DNA of 64,000 nucleotides from Diadophis punctatus similis (taxonomy: Eukaryota; Chordata; Lepidosauria; Squamata; Dipsadidae). Location: NCBI GenBank assembly GCA_023053685.1, contig JALIGW010000026.1, forward strand, positions 4,433,786-4,497,785, given 5' to 3'. The notes beneath the pieces are model-generated. The model saw only the letters and a list, made by a program, of their open reading frames with translations. It did no database searches and was not told where the DNA came from. Below are positions 33,120 through 44,300 of this stretch, one piece after another (the stretch's first letter is position 1; the number at the start of each line of letters is the position of its first letter). A program made the position numbers and the translations under genes.

Positions 33120-33890
33120 AGGATGGAGGAGGAGGAGGAGGAGGAGGAGGAGGAGGAGGAGGAGGAGGAGGAGGGGAAGATGGAAGAGGAGGAGGAGGAG
33201 GAGGAGAAGGAGGAAGGAGGGGGAGAAGAAAAGAGAAAAAGGAAGAATGAAGAAGAAAAGGAGCAGAAGGAATGAGGAAGAAGAAGGAAGAAGGAGGAAT
33301 GGAGAAGGAGGAGGATGAGAAGAAATGAGAAGGAATGGAGAAAGAGGAAGGGAGGAGGAGGAGGAGAAGGGAAGAAAGGAGGAGGAGGAGGAGGAGGAGG
33401 AGGAGGAGGAGAATGGAAGAAAGGAGAAGGAGGAGGAGAAACGAGGAAGGGAGAAAGGAAGGAAGGAGGAGGAATGGAGAAGGAGGAGGATGAGAAGAAG
33501 AAATGAGGAGAAGGAATGGAGAAAGAAGAAGGAAGAAGGAGGAATGGAGAAGGAGGAGGATGAGAAGAAGAAATGAGGAGAAGGAATGGAGAAAGAGGAA
33601 GGGAGGAGGAGGAGGAGAAGGGAAGAAAGGAGGAGGAGGAGGAGAAACGAGGAAGGGAGAAAGGAAGGAAGGAGGAGGAATGGAGAAGGAGGAGGATGAG
33701 AAGGGAAGAAAGGAGAAGAAGGAGGAGAAAGAGAGGAGGAGGAGAAGGGAAGAAAGGAGAAGAAGGAGGAGAAGGGAAGGAAGAAGAAGGAGGAGAAATA
33801 GGAAGAGGAGAAGGGAAGAAACAAGGAATGGAGAAAAAGGAAGGAAGGAGGGATGGAGAAGGGAAGAGGAGGAGGAGCAGGAAGAATTCT
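33120..33890 (+). repeat. Polypurine (GAG/GAA) tract, ~770 bp
   Basis: Dominated by GGA/GAG with GAAGGAATGGAGAAAGAGGA-type higher-order repeats of about 90-120 bp. Spurious frames reach 301 codons on the opposite strand. Confidence 0.95.
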
Positions 33891-34802
33891 TCCTCTGGAG
33901 ACATCAGAATACCTCAGGGAAACATGGAAAAAAATTAGACGCCAAGTCAAATGGCACAAACAGAACAGACATGCAAAGCCGACTGCAGCAGATCAGTGTG
34001 TAATGTTAACGCTACAATTGTGGCTGTGATTTTGAAAGAGGCAAAGGTTTGCCACGTTTTCTGGCAAAGGTGGTTCATTTTGCCAAGTGCCGTTTTCTTT
34101 CTCTCTCTCTCTTTTTTTTAAATTTGCAAACAGTAGAAAGTCTACCAGGCAGGAAAAACATTGCTCAGCCTTTCTGGGACTTTGGCTCAAGAGGAAGACA
34201 GAAACAAACAAACAAAAAAACCCCAACAGATCGGCCTGTATAGTAAATTCTACAACCCCTTAAGTTTAAGCTGTAAGAAAAAATGTTCTTTTGAGCCAGA
34301 AGTCTCCGGTGATCGACCCTTTGCCTCAACCCTCTCCGCCACTGATGCATCGAAAAACCAAAGCATAGATCACCCTTTTTTTAAATTTTAAAAAAAACCT
34401 ACCACCCTGATTGCGCATTCTTTCAGTAACGGAGATAGGAGCTATTAACCGTCGCCTGCAAATTGTAAACGCAGCTCTCGTGCCAGCAGAAAACCTTGCC
34501 TGGCATATAGGAAAATAAATTTCAGCCTTGAATCAGTTATAAACCCCTCCCCGTGGATTTTAATCCTGGGTTCCTTTCAGCAGGAAAACCTGGGTTGTCC
34601 GTATTTTGTGGCTGGGTGAGCAAAGACCACGAAGTTTCACCAAAGAGGCTTCCGTTCTCCAGAAGAGATGCCCATATGAAAATCAATATTAATCACAGCC
34701 CGGAGCATATTAAACAGAATCATTGCCTTTCAGGGAGAGGGAAAAGTCAAAATTTAACCACTTTTCCTTCTCTGCGTTTGGTTTCTGCGATTTCCAAAAT
34801 TG

Positions 34803-34804
<2 letters not shown>
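33891..34804. other. Intergenic, no gene recognised
   Basis: AT-rich unique sequence, possibly distal GARNL3 3' UTR. No exon or known repeat seen. Confidence 0.4.

Positions 34805-34874
<70 letters not shown>
34805..34874 (+). repeat. (GT)n microsatellite
   Basis: About 35 GT units, uninterrupted. Confidence 0.97.
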
Positions 34875-34875
<1 letters not shown>

Positions 34876-35124
34876 AAACACCCCGATACTGGATGGATAA
34901 ATACTACTATCAACGCAATTTCTAAAGGGGTGACGCAACCATTACACAAATACAGCACCATTTTTCACCATGAAAATGGTAGGGGGGGGAGGATTAGCGG
35001 GGTCCCGGTTCATGGGGGCCCCCACTTTTTTTCATGAATTGGGGACGTCACAAGAGCTCCTCTTTTATTGGGGGGGGGAAGCGTAAAAAGAGCTTGGCAA
35101 ATTTGCGGTCAGGGGCCGAGCACC

Positions 35125-35365
35125 AGCAGCGGAGACCCAGTTTGGGGCAGAGGGTAAGGCATCAGGCTAGAAAACCAGGAGGCCGTGAGTTCTAGTCTGC
35201 CTTAGACGCAAAGCCAACTGGGCGACTTTGGGCCAGTTACTCTCCCTCAGCCCTGGGAAGAAAGGGGCAAACCAGTTCCGACATTTTGCCGAGCAAACTG
35301 CCAGGACTTCTCCAGGCAGTTTCCAGGAGTCAAGAACCGACTCAAAGGCACAAAAAGAAACAAAA
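35125..35365 (+). repeat. Third type of tRNA-derived SINE
   Basis: The head 'agagggtaaggcatcaggct' then 'gtgagttctagtctgcctta' resembles tRNA A and B boxes. The body continues with 'gactttgggccagttactct' and ends in an A-rich tail. Distinct from the Sauria-type copies. Confidence 0.55.
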
Positions 35366-35399
35366 TTGAAGACAGCAAAAGACGAGTTTGACATTGCGA

Positions 35400-35600
35400 G
35401 GACTTTGGTGTTCTCCGAACTTGTTTGTTTTCTTGCAGACGTTTCGTTACCCAGCTAGTTAACATCATCCATGCCGGAAGGAAGTAGGGTTTGCACTGAT
35501 GATGTTACCTAGCTGGGTAAGGAAACGTCTGCAAGAAAAGCGCCACGCTTCGGAGAGCACCAAGGACCCCGCAGTGCAAACCCTGAGCTACAAATCTACT
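35400..35600. repeat. Divergent pair of hammerhead-like repeat A
   Basis: A minus-strand copy (about 35436-35477; stem ends ggtaac|GAAACGTC, but CTG is mutated to TGG) faces away from a plus-strand copy at 35490-35535. The plus copy has a complete core and a 6-bp stem I (TTTGCA with TGCAAG), the best A copy in the window. Both flanks continue with 'agagcaccaaggaccccgca' and 'gtgctctccgaact'. Confidence 0.8.
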
Positions 35601-35604
35601 CTTG

Positions 35605-36871
35605 TAAAAAGTTGAAATGGTTATAACAGTGTTTCAAAGCCTGCTGACTCTTCCTATGGGTACACTCAAATCTTCTTCACCAGTTCTGCATGGAAGACCT
35701 TTGATAGCAGAAGAGAACATACCTCTCAGCAAAATGGGAGTGATAACGTAAGAATTATTCGGCTAATTTACAACAAGCGTCCTGTCCGCCCCCCGGCGAG
35801 ATTTTGCAGCAGCAAGATTACACCCTGCTTTTCCAAAAATAAAATAAAATAAAATAATGCTCTTTTGGAATCAAAGAGGTGATAGCAGAGAGAATTGGGA
35901 GGCAGGGAGGGAGGATCATTTCCACCAAAGTAGAAACGCAAGTGCCTCATCTCCAGCAAACACACATCCTTGTCCGTGAACAAAGGTGTTAAAAAACGAC
36001 GAGGAAGAGATGCTACATTCAAAAGAAATCCCAAAAGCCACGGAGTCTATTTCTGCCTAAATCTTGGCGACCCTATGGAGCTTGTGCGCCCTTCTCTCTA
36101 TCCCTCATCCCAGCTTCTTTCTCTCTGGGGACTTTTTTTTGAAGGCCGGGCCCCTTTCCAAGAGGAGCTGTATTCTAACTCCCATCGCCCCCAGCTGGCT
36201 CCTTCAGGGGGTGTGCGTGGTTCAGCGCCACTGATCTGCAAGCTGGTTAACAATTGGAATCGGTTTGGAACGCAATGGCAGTATTTCGGTGTGCGCTGGT
36301 CCTCGCCTTGCTGGCTGGCTGTTTTTTGAAACCCAACCTTTGTGAGACGTGGGGAATGGGCCACTGTATCCTCAGGAAAGGAAAATCTGCATCGATCAGC
36401 TGGTGGCTCGATGGGATGCTTCCTTTTTCCACCATATTTTTGGGAGGGTATACCTGCAAACCCAACCCAAATGACTATCTTCTATGAAATCTAGAAATTC
36501 AGCAGGTCCTTTCCCACCAGACAAGGGTGCGAGGTTTTATCTAGCAGAGGCCTGGCCCCCTAGGAAGACTGGGGCAGGCAAAACAGTCAAAAGGGTTTGT
36601 TCGATATAACCATCCCGCCCGAGATGGATTTAACTGCTCTGTCCAATGAGCAAAACATAAGGCAATTGGGCGAAGGCAGAGGGCCTGGATCATGGAACCT
36701 TGGTGGGTAAAGGAGGTAGGAGATCGAAGGCGGGAGTGGAGGATCCACCAGGAAGTGTTGGAAACTGGAGACTACCACCCCCAGAGGTGGGAATTCCTTC
36801 CTAGACCTGCCTCGTTCTAATCTCAGAATAGATGTTGCCAGGAAGGAGGGGAGGAAGGAAACTGACAAATT
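35605..36871. other. Intergenic, no gene recognised
   Basis: No exon-like structure. A short frame at 36254-36487 is discussed under rejected items. Confidence 0.4.
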
Positions 36872-37340
36872 GTTGAGACTCTAGAAAGAGTGCAGAGAAG
36901 AGCAACAAAGATGATTAGGGGACTGGAGGCTAAAACATATGAAGAACGGTTGCAGGAACTGGGTCTATCTAGTTTAATAAAAAGAAGGACTAGGGGAGAC
37001 ATGATAGCAGTCTTCCAATATCTCAGGGGCTGCCACAAGGAGGAGGGGGACAACCTATTCTCCAAAGCACCTGAAGGCAGGACAAGAAGCAACGGATGGA
37101 AACTTAACCAAGGAGACAACCAACCTAGAACTAAGAAGAAAATTCCTGACAGTTAAAACAATTAATTGGCGGAACAACTTGCCTTTAGAAGTTGTGACTG
37201 TTCCAACACTGAAAGTTTTTAAGAAGAGATTGGACAACCGTTTGTCTGAAATGGAATAGGGTCTCCTGCCTGAGCAGAGGGTTGGACTAGAAGACCTTCA
37301 AGGCCCCTTCCAACTCTGTTATTTTCTATTCTGTTCTGTA
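36872..37340 (+). repeat. CR1 3' end
   Basis: From 'gagactctagaaagagtgca' to 'ccaactctgttattttctat', then a few TATTC/TGTTC units. Near-identical to the 4.5 kb and 43.9 kb copies. Confidence 0.9.
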
Positions 37341-37669
37341 TTCGGACATTCATGGAAGCGAAGACAATGATCCGGTTCTAAAACGAAAATAATAATAATA
37401 ATAATAATTGACATCCTACCGTCTTCCGTGGTCAAAAGCGAACCTTTTGGTTCTTGGAAGAGCATCTTTACTTGGAAATATTGCTTGGTCTGCCGATCGG
37501 GGGGCAATAAATAAATAAATACACATAAATAAACTAGCAGAGCGGGATTGTTCGTGCAAGGGAGGACGAATCAGAGTCAACTTGGTGAACCTGGCAAGGA
37601 AATGTTGGCATCGGAGCAGAGGACAGCCCTTAGGTGCCAGTCTTTCTCTGGGGCAGGGCTACTGACCCT

Positions 37670-38465
37670 TCAGATGGAGAAGTTCTGGTTTCTACGGGTA
37701 TCTGAACCAAAGGTGCTTTTCCAAAAGGCAACTGGACTTTCTTGTTGGGTTTTTTTCCCTTGAAGACATTTCGCTTCTCATCAGAGAAGCTTCTTCGGTT
37801 CTAGCTGAATGGCGAGGAATGGAAGGATTTGTATACCGTATTTTTTGGACTATAAGACGCACCGGAGTATAAGACGCACCTTAGTTTTTGGGGAGGAAAA
37901 TAAGAAAAACGCTGATTGGCGGGTGGATGGCCTCCCGGAATACCCCCAATCAGCTGTTCCCAGAGGTGAATTTTAGCAACAGGTTCATTGGTTGTGAGCT
38001 CTGCGCCTTGCTTTTTTTTCTGCCTCTGAAACCTCCATTTCAGAGGCTTTTTTTTTGAAGCTTCGTTTCAGGGGCTTTTTTTCTGAAGCTCTGTTTCAGA
38101 GGCTTTTTTCAGCCTCTGAAGCCTCCGTTTCAGAGGCTTTTTTCTGAAGCTCCGTTTCTGAAGCTCCGTTTCAGGGGCTTTTTTCAGCCTCTGAAACCTC
38201 CATTTGAGAAGTTGGGCAGAGCTACATTCGGAGTATAAGATGCACCCTCTCTTTTGGGGGGAAAAGGTATGTCTTATACTCCGAAAAATATGGTACTTTG
38301 CAGTCCTCTGGTCGTTAGTGCTCTTTCTGAGAGTCACGGACGTTTTTCAAGGAAAAAGCCAGGAAAGTGCAGTTGCCTTTTGGAAAAGCACTTTTGGGAC
38401 AACCATGACCTGGATGATTGAGAATCTCCATAGACAACGGTATCTAAAGGACCCGCAGAAGAGAA
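37670..38465. repeat. Hammerhead-like repeat B, split by element E
   Basis: The left part (37670-37833) holds a minus-strand B core with one substitution (CCGAAGA). The right part (38296-38465) has the B flank 'acaaccatgacctggatgat'. Between them is transposon E (37836-38293). Confidence 0.65.
37836..38293. mobile_element. TA-flanked DNA transposon E, short copy
   Basis: Ends ccgtattttttggactataa and 'cttatactccgaaaaatatgg' are inverted and flanked by TA (37834-37835, 38294-38295). The interior has five related phrases of the type 'cagaggcttttttctgaagc'. Non-autonomous. Confidence 0.65.
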
Positions 38466-39174
38466 ACTATCGATGTGAGGCAGGGCCAAGGGGATGGGTT
38501 GGGGCACATGGAAATGTCGCTGAGATTAAAGGTGGCATTGAGAGAGATTTCCTCTTCAAGAGAGGGCCAGGGGACGTTTCTGGTGCCACCTTGCCTCTGG
38601 TTAAAACAGGTTGCCAACTTTTTGAAAAACCCAAAGCTCCAAAACCTAATTTAACAGAGGTTGGAAGTAGCTTCAGTGCCCAAACCCCAGAGGTATGGTC
38701 TCTCTCCCATGGTTTTCTTGTCTCTTTTGAAAAAGGTCAACCGGTTACTGGGTCCCAGTAGGTTGCCTTCAAGTTTAAACTCTTCGGCCAATCAATTCAC
38801 GGTCGCTAGGCAAATTCACTCACCCAAAGAGAGCAAGGCTTTTTGGCTTGCAGTATTTTTCGAAGATGTCCGGGGATAAAGAAACGGCTGTATGCTCTAT
38901 CTAACCTTTTCTTTCTACTTGGCAGAAATGGGGGAATAGAGAGACATTTATCCACGAATCAAAATGAGGCGGGAAGGGGTAGAACAGATGTTCAGCTTAA
39001 GAAAGCTCTCTTCTTCCTATCTGTTGCAACCGAAGAGGAAAAGCTTATGGTTTAATAGAACTGCCACGTTTTTTGTTTTTACAATAGATCAGGTTTCTTG
39101 AGAAGATTTTATTCCTAAGTAGAAGCAACCATCGTTAAGTGGACTTATATATTTAGGGTGGGGTGGGGAGTTAA
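38466..39174. other. Intergenic, no gene recognised
   Basis: No recognisable gene or repeat. Confidence 0.4.
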
Positions 39175-39312
39175 ACTGTGGGCGCTCCATCCCTGGAGGA
39201 TTTCAAGAAGAGATTGGGCAACCATTTGTCTAAAAATGGGATAGGATCGCCTGCTTGAGGCAGGGGTTGGACTAGAAGACCTCCAAGGTCCCTTCCAAAG
39301 CTGTTATTCTGT
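39175..39312 (+). repeat. CR1 3' end fragment
   Basis: 'ccctggaggatttcaagaag' to 'ccttccaaagctgttattct'. Confidence 0.8.
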
Positions 39313-40165
39313 CGCACCTTTTTAAATGAAAGTACTCCAGATTTCTTTTTGGTCCGTCCCCCACTCCCCGGATCGGACTGAAAAGCTATTTCAAGGATGC
39401 ACAATCGAATCTCGAGTGTGCCAAAGCAGTCGACTGAGTAGAGATGGCTTGACCATCGTTGACTGATACTCTCTCCCTTCTGATCCCATCAGAAATTAGT
39501 TTGGCAGTCATGTGCAAGGCTTGGAGGGGTGGGAGGGGGCAACTCCACACACCAATACACCTTTGGATTGTGATGTTTGGGTCCAGCAGCCTACGCCCTA
39601 CAGACAGTGACAAACCAGATGCTTCTGGGATCTTCCTCGTCGTAGGGCAGGTTGCAATGGCTCGCTGCTTCTCTGCAGCTATGCAATTAGAAACAAATAT
39701 GGAATATAAGCTAAGACCCTGGAGGAGGCAGGATCCGTGGCCTGTTTCAGACAAGGAAGATGGGGGCCATCTTCGGTACGGATCCAGGACACTCCTCCTA
39801 GCTTCAAATGGTGAGAAATGCCGGTCAGAGAACTTCCATTCTCCATTCTGATCTCCTAATCTGGAGACAATTTCCAACACTGCCCAGGTCATCGCCATCC
39901 TCCAGCCCCGATGGAGAAAGGGAACGTGACTGTTGGTGGTTGCCATGAAGGAAGCGGGCACTTAGAACTTGCCCCACCTCCTCAACCGTCAACAGTCTGT
40001 TCCTCGAAATCCGCATGCCGTGTGAAAATACAGAGATGTTTCACCAATTCACTGATTAAAACTCATCCGATCCTTCACCCAAAGCTTGTTTTGTTCAACA
40101 TAACAAAAAAAATGGGTGACCACTCTCTTGTCACCAAAAATACTATACACACACACCCCTGGCCT
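39313..40165. other. Intergenic or GARNL3 3' UTR, no feature recognised
   Basis: Unique-looking sequence with overlapping shadow frames on both strands. It may be part of a long GARNL3 3' UTR, but no polyadenylation site can be assigned with confidence. Confidence 0.35.
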
Positions 40166-40167
40166 CT

Positions 40168-40705
40168 CGTTTGATCAATCAATCAACTGAGACAATTCAG
40201 GCATCCAGAGCTGGTCTCCCGTTCAATCAATTGATCTAGTGAAATAATTCAGGCATCCAGAGATGGCCTCTCGATCAATCAATTGATTGATTGCAACAAT
40301 TCAGGCATCCAGAGTTGGCCTCTCTTTCAATCAATTGATCTAGTGAAACAATTCAGGCATCCAGAACTGGTCTCTTGTTCGATCAATCGATCAACTTAGA
40401 CCATTCGGGCATCCAGAGCTGGTCTCTTGTTCGATCAATCGATCAACTGAGACAATTCAGTCATCCAGAGCTGGCCTCTCGTTCAATCAATCGATCAATT
40501 GAGACAATTCAGTCATCCAGAGCTGGCCTCTCGTTCGATCAATCGATCAATTGAGACAATTCAGTCATCCAGAGCTGGTCTCTTGTTTGATCAATCGATC
40601 AACTGAGACAATTCAGTCATCCAGAGCTGGTCTCTTGTTCGATCAATCGATCAACTGAGACATCGATCAATCGATCAACTGAGACGATTCGGGCATCCAG
40701 AGTCA
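40168..40705 (+). repeat. 52-bp minisatellite
   Basis: About ten tandem units of 52 bp, each containing gatcaatcgatcaactgaga and 'ggcatccagagctggtctc'. GATC and ATCGAT palindromes recur in every unit. It lies about 180 bp beyond the GARNL3 stop codon, so it may be in its 3' UTR. Confidence 0.9.
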
Positions 40706-40887
40706 GATCCCTGGGCTCCTCTCTGGGATTTCATGTGGTGACCACTTCTAAAATTACTAGTAGGTTTGGCTGTGGTGGATACCGTTTTAAGAGAGCTGTA
40801 CAAAAGGGGAGTGGGTAGGGTAGGGTGGCCAATGGCAGAGAACGGGGGGAGTCGAGTGCGTGCAAAGATGGGTCCTCCCGGCTGTCT

Positions 40888-41104
40888 TCACTTCAAGTCA
40901 ATGACACCTTCGTCAAAGGAGGCCCCGAGTTGGAAGCGAGTGCTGGGCTGGCCCTCCTTCTCCTCCTCCTCCTTCTCCTCCTCCTTCTCCTCCTCCTTCT
41001 TCTCCTCCTCCTTCTTCTCCTCCTCCAGTGGGACAGGGTCAACGTCCGAACCGGTAGAGAAGCGAGGCTCTTCAGAAGTGCTCTCAAAGGAGGTCACAAC
41101 AAGC
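40888..41104 (-). CDS. GARNL3: GARNL3 last exon with expanded acidic/lysine repeat
   Basis: It encodes [15 protein letters not shown]...PVPL, followed by about 27 residues made only of E and K and then EGQP...GVIDLK-stop. The E/K run is written by AAG/GAG/GAA triplets (plus-strand CTC/CTT), that is, a purine microsatellite translated in frame. From memory the mammalian protein has no such pure E/K run and uses a Ser/Glu-rich linker, so this looks like a lineage-specific expansion. Confidence 0.88.
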
Positions 41105-41341
41105 CTGGAGAGAGGAATGGGAAGAGGGATGGATGGGTTGTAGAAGTATGTCATGATCTTCACGGCCTGTTTCTGTTGCTCCCCTCTGGGAGGAGGTTGC
41201 GAAGCATCTGTAGGACTGCTAGATTCTGTAACGGCTTTGTTCTTTAAGCCATCCCCCTTATTAACTTGTAGGATTCTTCCCCCCCCCCCGCCATGTATAT
41301 GTATGTATACATTTAAACCAGACTGTGATGTTTCTCTGTGT

Positions 41342-41396
<55 letters not shown>

Positions 41397-44300
41397 ATAA
41401 GGGTTGTCTTTTGAGAGCTGAATGCAACGAAATTTCATTTTAGTGTATGCTGATTAGTATACATTTAAAATGACAATAAAGTTCTCTTCTCTTCTAAATT
41501 CATATTCTACTCTACTTTATTCTATTATTCTATTCTATTCTATTCTATTCTATATTTGTATTCTATTTTACTCTACTTTATTCTATTCTAAATTCATATT
41601 CTACTCTACTCTACTTTATTCTATTCTAAATTCATATTCTATTCTATTCTACTTTATTCTATTCTATTCTAAATTCATATTCTATTCTACTTTATTCTAT
41701 TCTATTCTAAATTCATATTCTATTCTACTCTATTCTAAATTCATATTCTACTCTATATTCTATTCTAAATTCATATTCTATTCTATTCTATTCTATTCTA
41801 TTCTATATTCGTATTCTATTTTACTCTACTTTATTCTATTCTAAATTCATATTCTATTCTATTCTATTCTATTCTACTTTATTCTATTCTATTCTAAATT
41901 CATATTCTATTCTACTCTATTCTAAATTCATATTCTACTCTACATTCTATTCCAAATTCATATTCTATTCTAAATTCATATTCTACTCTACTTTATTTTA
42001 TTCTATTCTAAATTCATATTCTATTCTATTCTACTCTATTCTAAATTCATATTCTACTCTATTCTAAATACATATTCTATTCTACTCTATTTTACTCTAT
42101 TCTAAATTCATATTCTTTTCTACTGTACTCTGCTCTGCTCTGCTCTACTCGACTCTATTCTATTCTATTGATCTTAGAAAGGTTTTAGATATAAGGAAGA
42201 TAATGATGTAAATAACAACTATATAGAACAAACATGTTTTTGTATCACTAGGCTGTAAAAGGATAGTGTCGACGAGATGGTTGACATGTATGTTCAATGT
42301 TTTCTATTCTCAAAGATATTTGATACTTTATTTATATACACATATGTTTATACATGTTTTTATGTTTGTTTGTATGTTTGTTTGTCTTTTTAACATAATT
42401 AATAAAGACTATTTTTTTTTTAAAAAAGGTTTTAGTCATCACAGAAACGTCAAGTCGGAATAGTGGTCTTGAGATGAATGCATCTTCTAAGCTACCTTGT
42501 AGGAAAATGTAGGAAATGTAGGAAAATGTAGGAAAACTACCTTGGATTGTGTTGCATCCAATGTTATCCTCCCAATGAATGTATACCTCTAGCCCTCATC
42601 TACAGCTTCAAAGTATCAGGTAGTTTGGGAAACTGGGGTGCAGGCTTGTAGCCTCACCCTCCAACTCTCTCTCCTGTCGGTCGCTGCTTACCTGTCACTG
42701 CTGGAGGAGCGTAGAGTTCCCTGCTTGCGGGGGTCTGACTGTTTCGATGGAAGCTTCTTCTGCTTTGGGCCACCTTCGGACTTTGAAGAAGGATCATTTA
42801 AGAGACCTGGAGAAACCAGGAAAGAACATCCATCAATCCTTGGCAGATGCTTCCTTTCTTGCTTTCCTACTAACTCCAGAGGATCTCTAAGGTGGGTAAT
42901 AATTGTCAGAAATAATAATAATAATAATAAAACAATAAAGATGGGTCTCACCAATGGCTGTCTTATGAAGAAGACTGCCTGCACCTTGAAACCAGAAAGA
43001 GAACATGGTTCACCATGATAGAGGTACTGGGTACCAGGCACTTTAGTTAGGAAGCCAAGATCTTTGACTTCCTGTTGTCCTTCTAAAAATTAAATTAGGA
43101 CGGTGGTTCTGACTAAAGAGGCCAAATTAAAGAGGCACATTGGAAGTGACTCTCAATTGATCCATCCTAACATCATCTATACTTGTGTTTTTCAAACTTG
43201 GGGACTTTAAGATGTGTGGACTTCAACTCCCATAATTCCCCAGCATAGTGGTGGGTTTCAATTTTTTTTTTACTACCGGTTCTGTGGGCATGGCTTGATG
43301 GGCGTGGCAGGGGAAGGATACTGTAAAATCTCCATTCCCACCCACTTCAGGGGAAGGATACTGCAAAATCTCCATTCCCTCCCCACTCCAGGGGAAGGAT
43401 ACTGCAAAATCTCCATTCCCTCCCCACTCCAGGGGAAAGTTACTGCAAAATCCCCGTTTCCTCCCGATCAGCTGAATAGATGGGGGCGGGGCCAGTCAGA
43501 GATGGTATTTACCGGTTCTCCGAACTACTCAAAGTTTCCGCTACCAGTTCTCTAGAACTGGTCAGAACCTGCTGAAACCCATCTCTGCTTCAAGTTGCTA
43601 AGTTTGGAAAACACCAAGCTACCCTGACTAGCAGTTCTCCAATATTACAAGCAAAGGTCTTTTGCCGCATTATCTGGAGATGCCGGAGACTGGTAATTTA
43701 ATCTTTCAAGATACTCTAACATAGATAAAATTATGTTATCTTTTGCAGTTGCCAAGCTGGGTTTGGTGACTTTGAGCGATGGTTGTGTCAGTTTTGAGTC
43801 ACTAAGAGTTAAAACTGCAGGAGGTCCCAATGCGGATTTTTTTTAAAAAAAATATTAGTATTAGTAGTGCTTTATAAAACCTTAGTAAGGCCACACCTGG
43901 AATGCGGCATTCAATGTTGGTCACCGCATTTTTTAAAAAGATGTTGGGACTTTGGAAAAAGTTGCAGAGAAGAGCAACTAAAATGATTCAAGGCCTGAGG
44001 ATTAAAATATATGAAGAACGGTTGCAGGAACTGGGTATGTCTAGTTTAATGAAAAGAAGGACCAGGAGAGACATGATAGCAATGTTCCAATATCTCAGGG
44101 GTTGCCCCAAAGAAGAGGGAATCAAGCTATTCTCCAAGGCACCTGAGGGCAGAACAAGAAGCAATGGATGGAAACTAAACAAGGAGAGAAGCAACTTAGA
44201 ACTAAGGAGAAACTTCCTAACAGTGAGAACAATTAACCAGTGCAACTGCTTGTCTTTAGAAGTTGTGGGTGCTTCATCACTGGAGGTTTTTAAGAAGAGA

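Noticed and set aside
33054..33959. 301-codon minus-strand and several E/K/R-rich plus-strand frames
   Set aside because: Shadow frames of the GAG/GAA repeat.
36254..36487. 77-codon frame whose internal Met gives a hydrophobic, signal-peptide-like start (MAVFRCALVLALLAGCF) with several cysteines
   Set aside because: It looks superficially like a small secreted peptide, but there is no recognised family, no nearby promoter or splice evidence, and opposite-strand frames of similar length overlap. Most likely chance.
40168..40705. Regularly spaced repeats resembling a CRISPR array
   Set aside because: Units are directly tandem without unique spacers and this is vertebrate DNA; it is a minisatellite.
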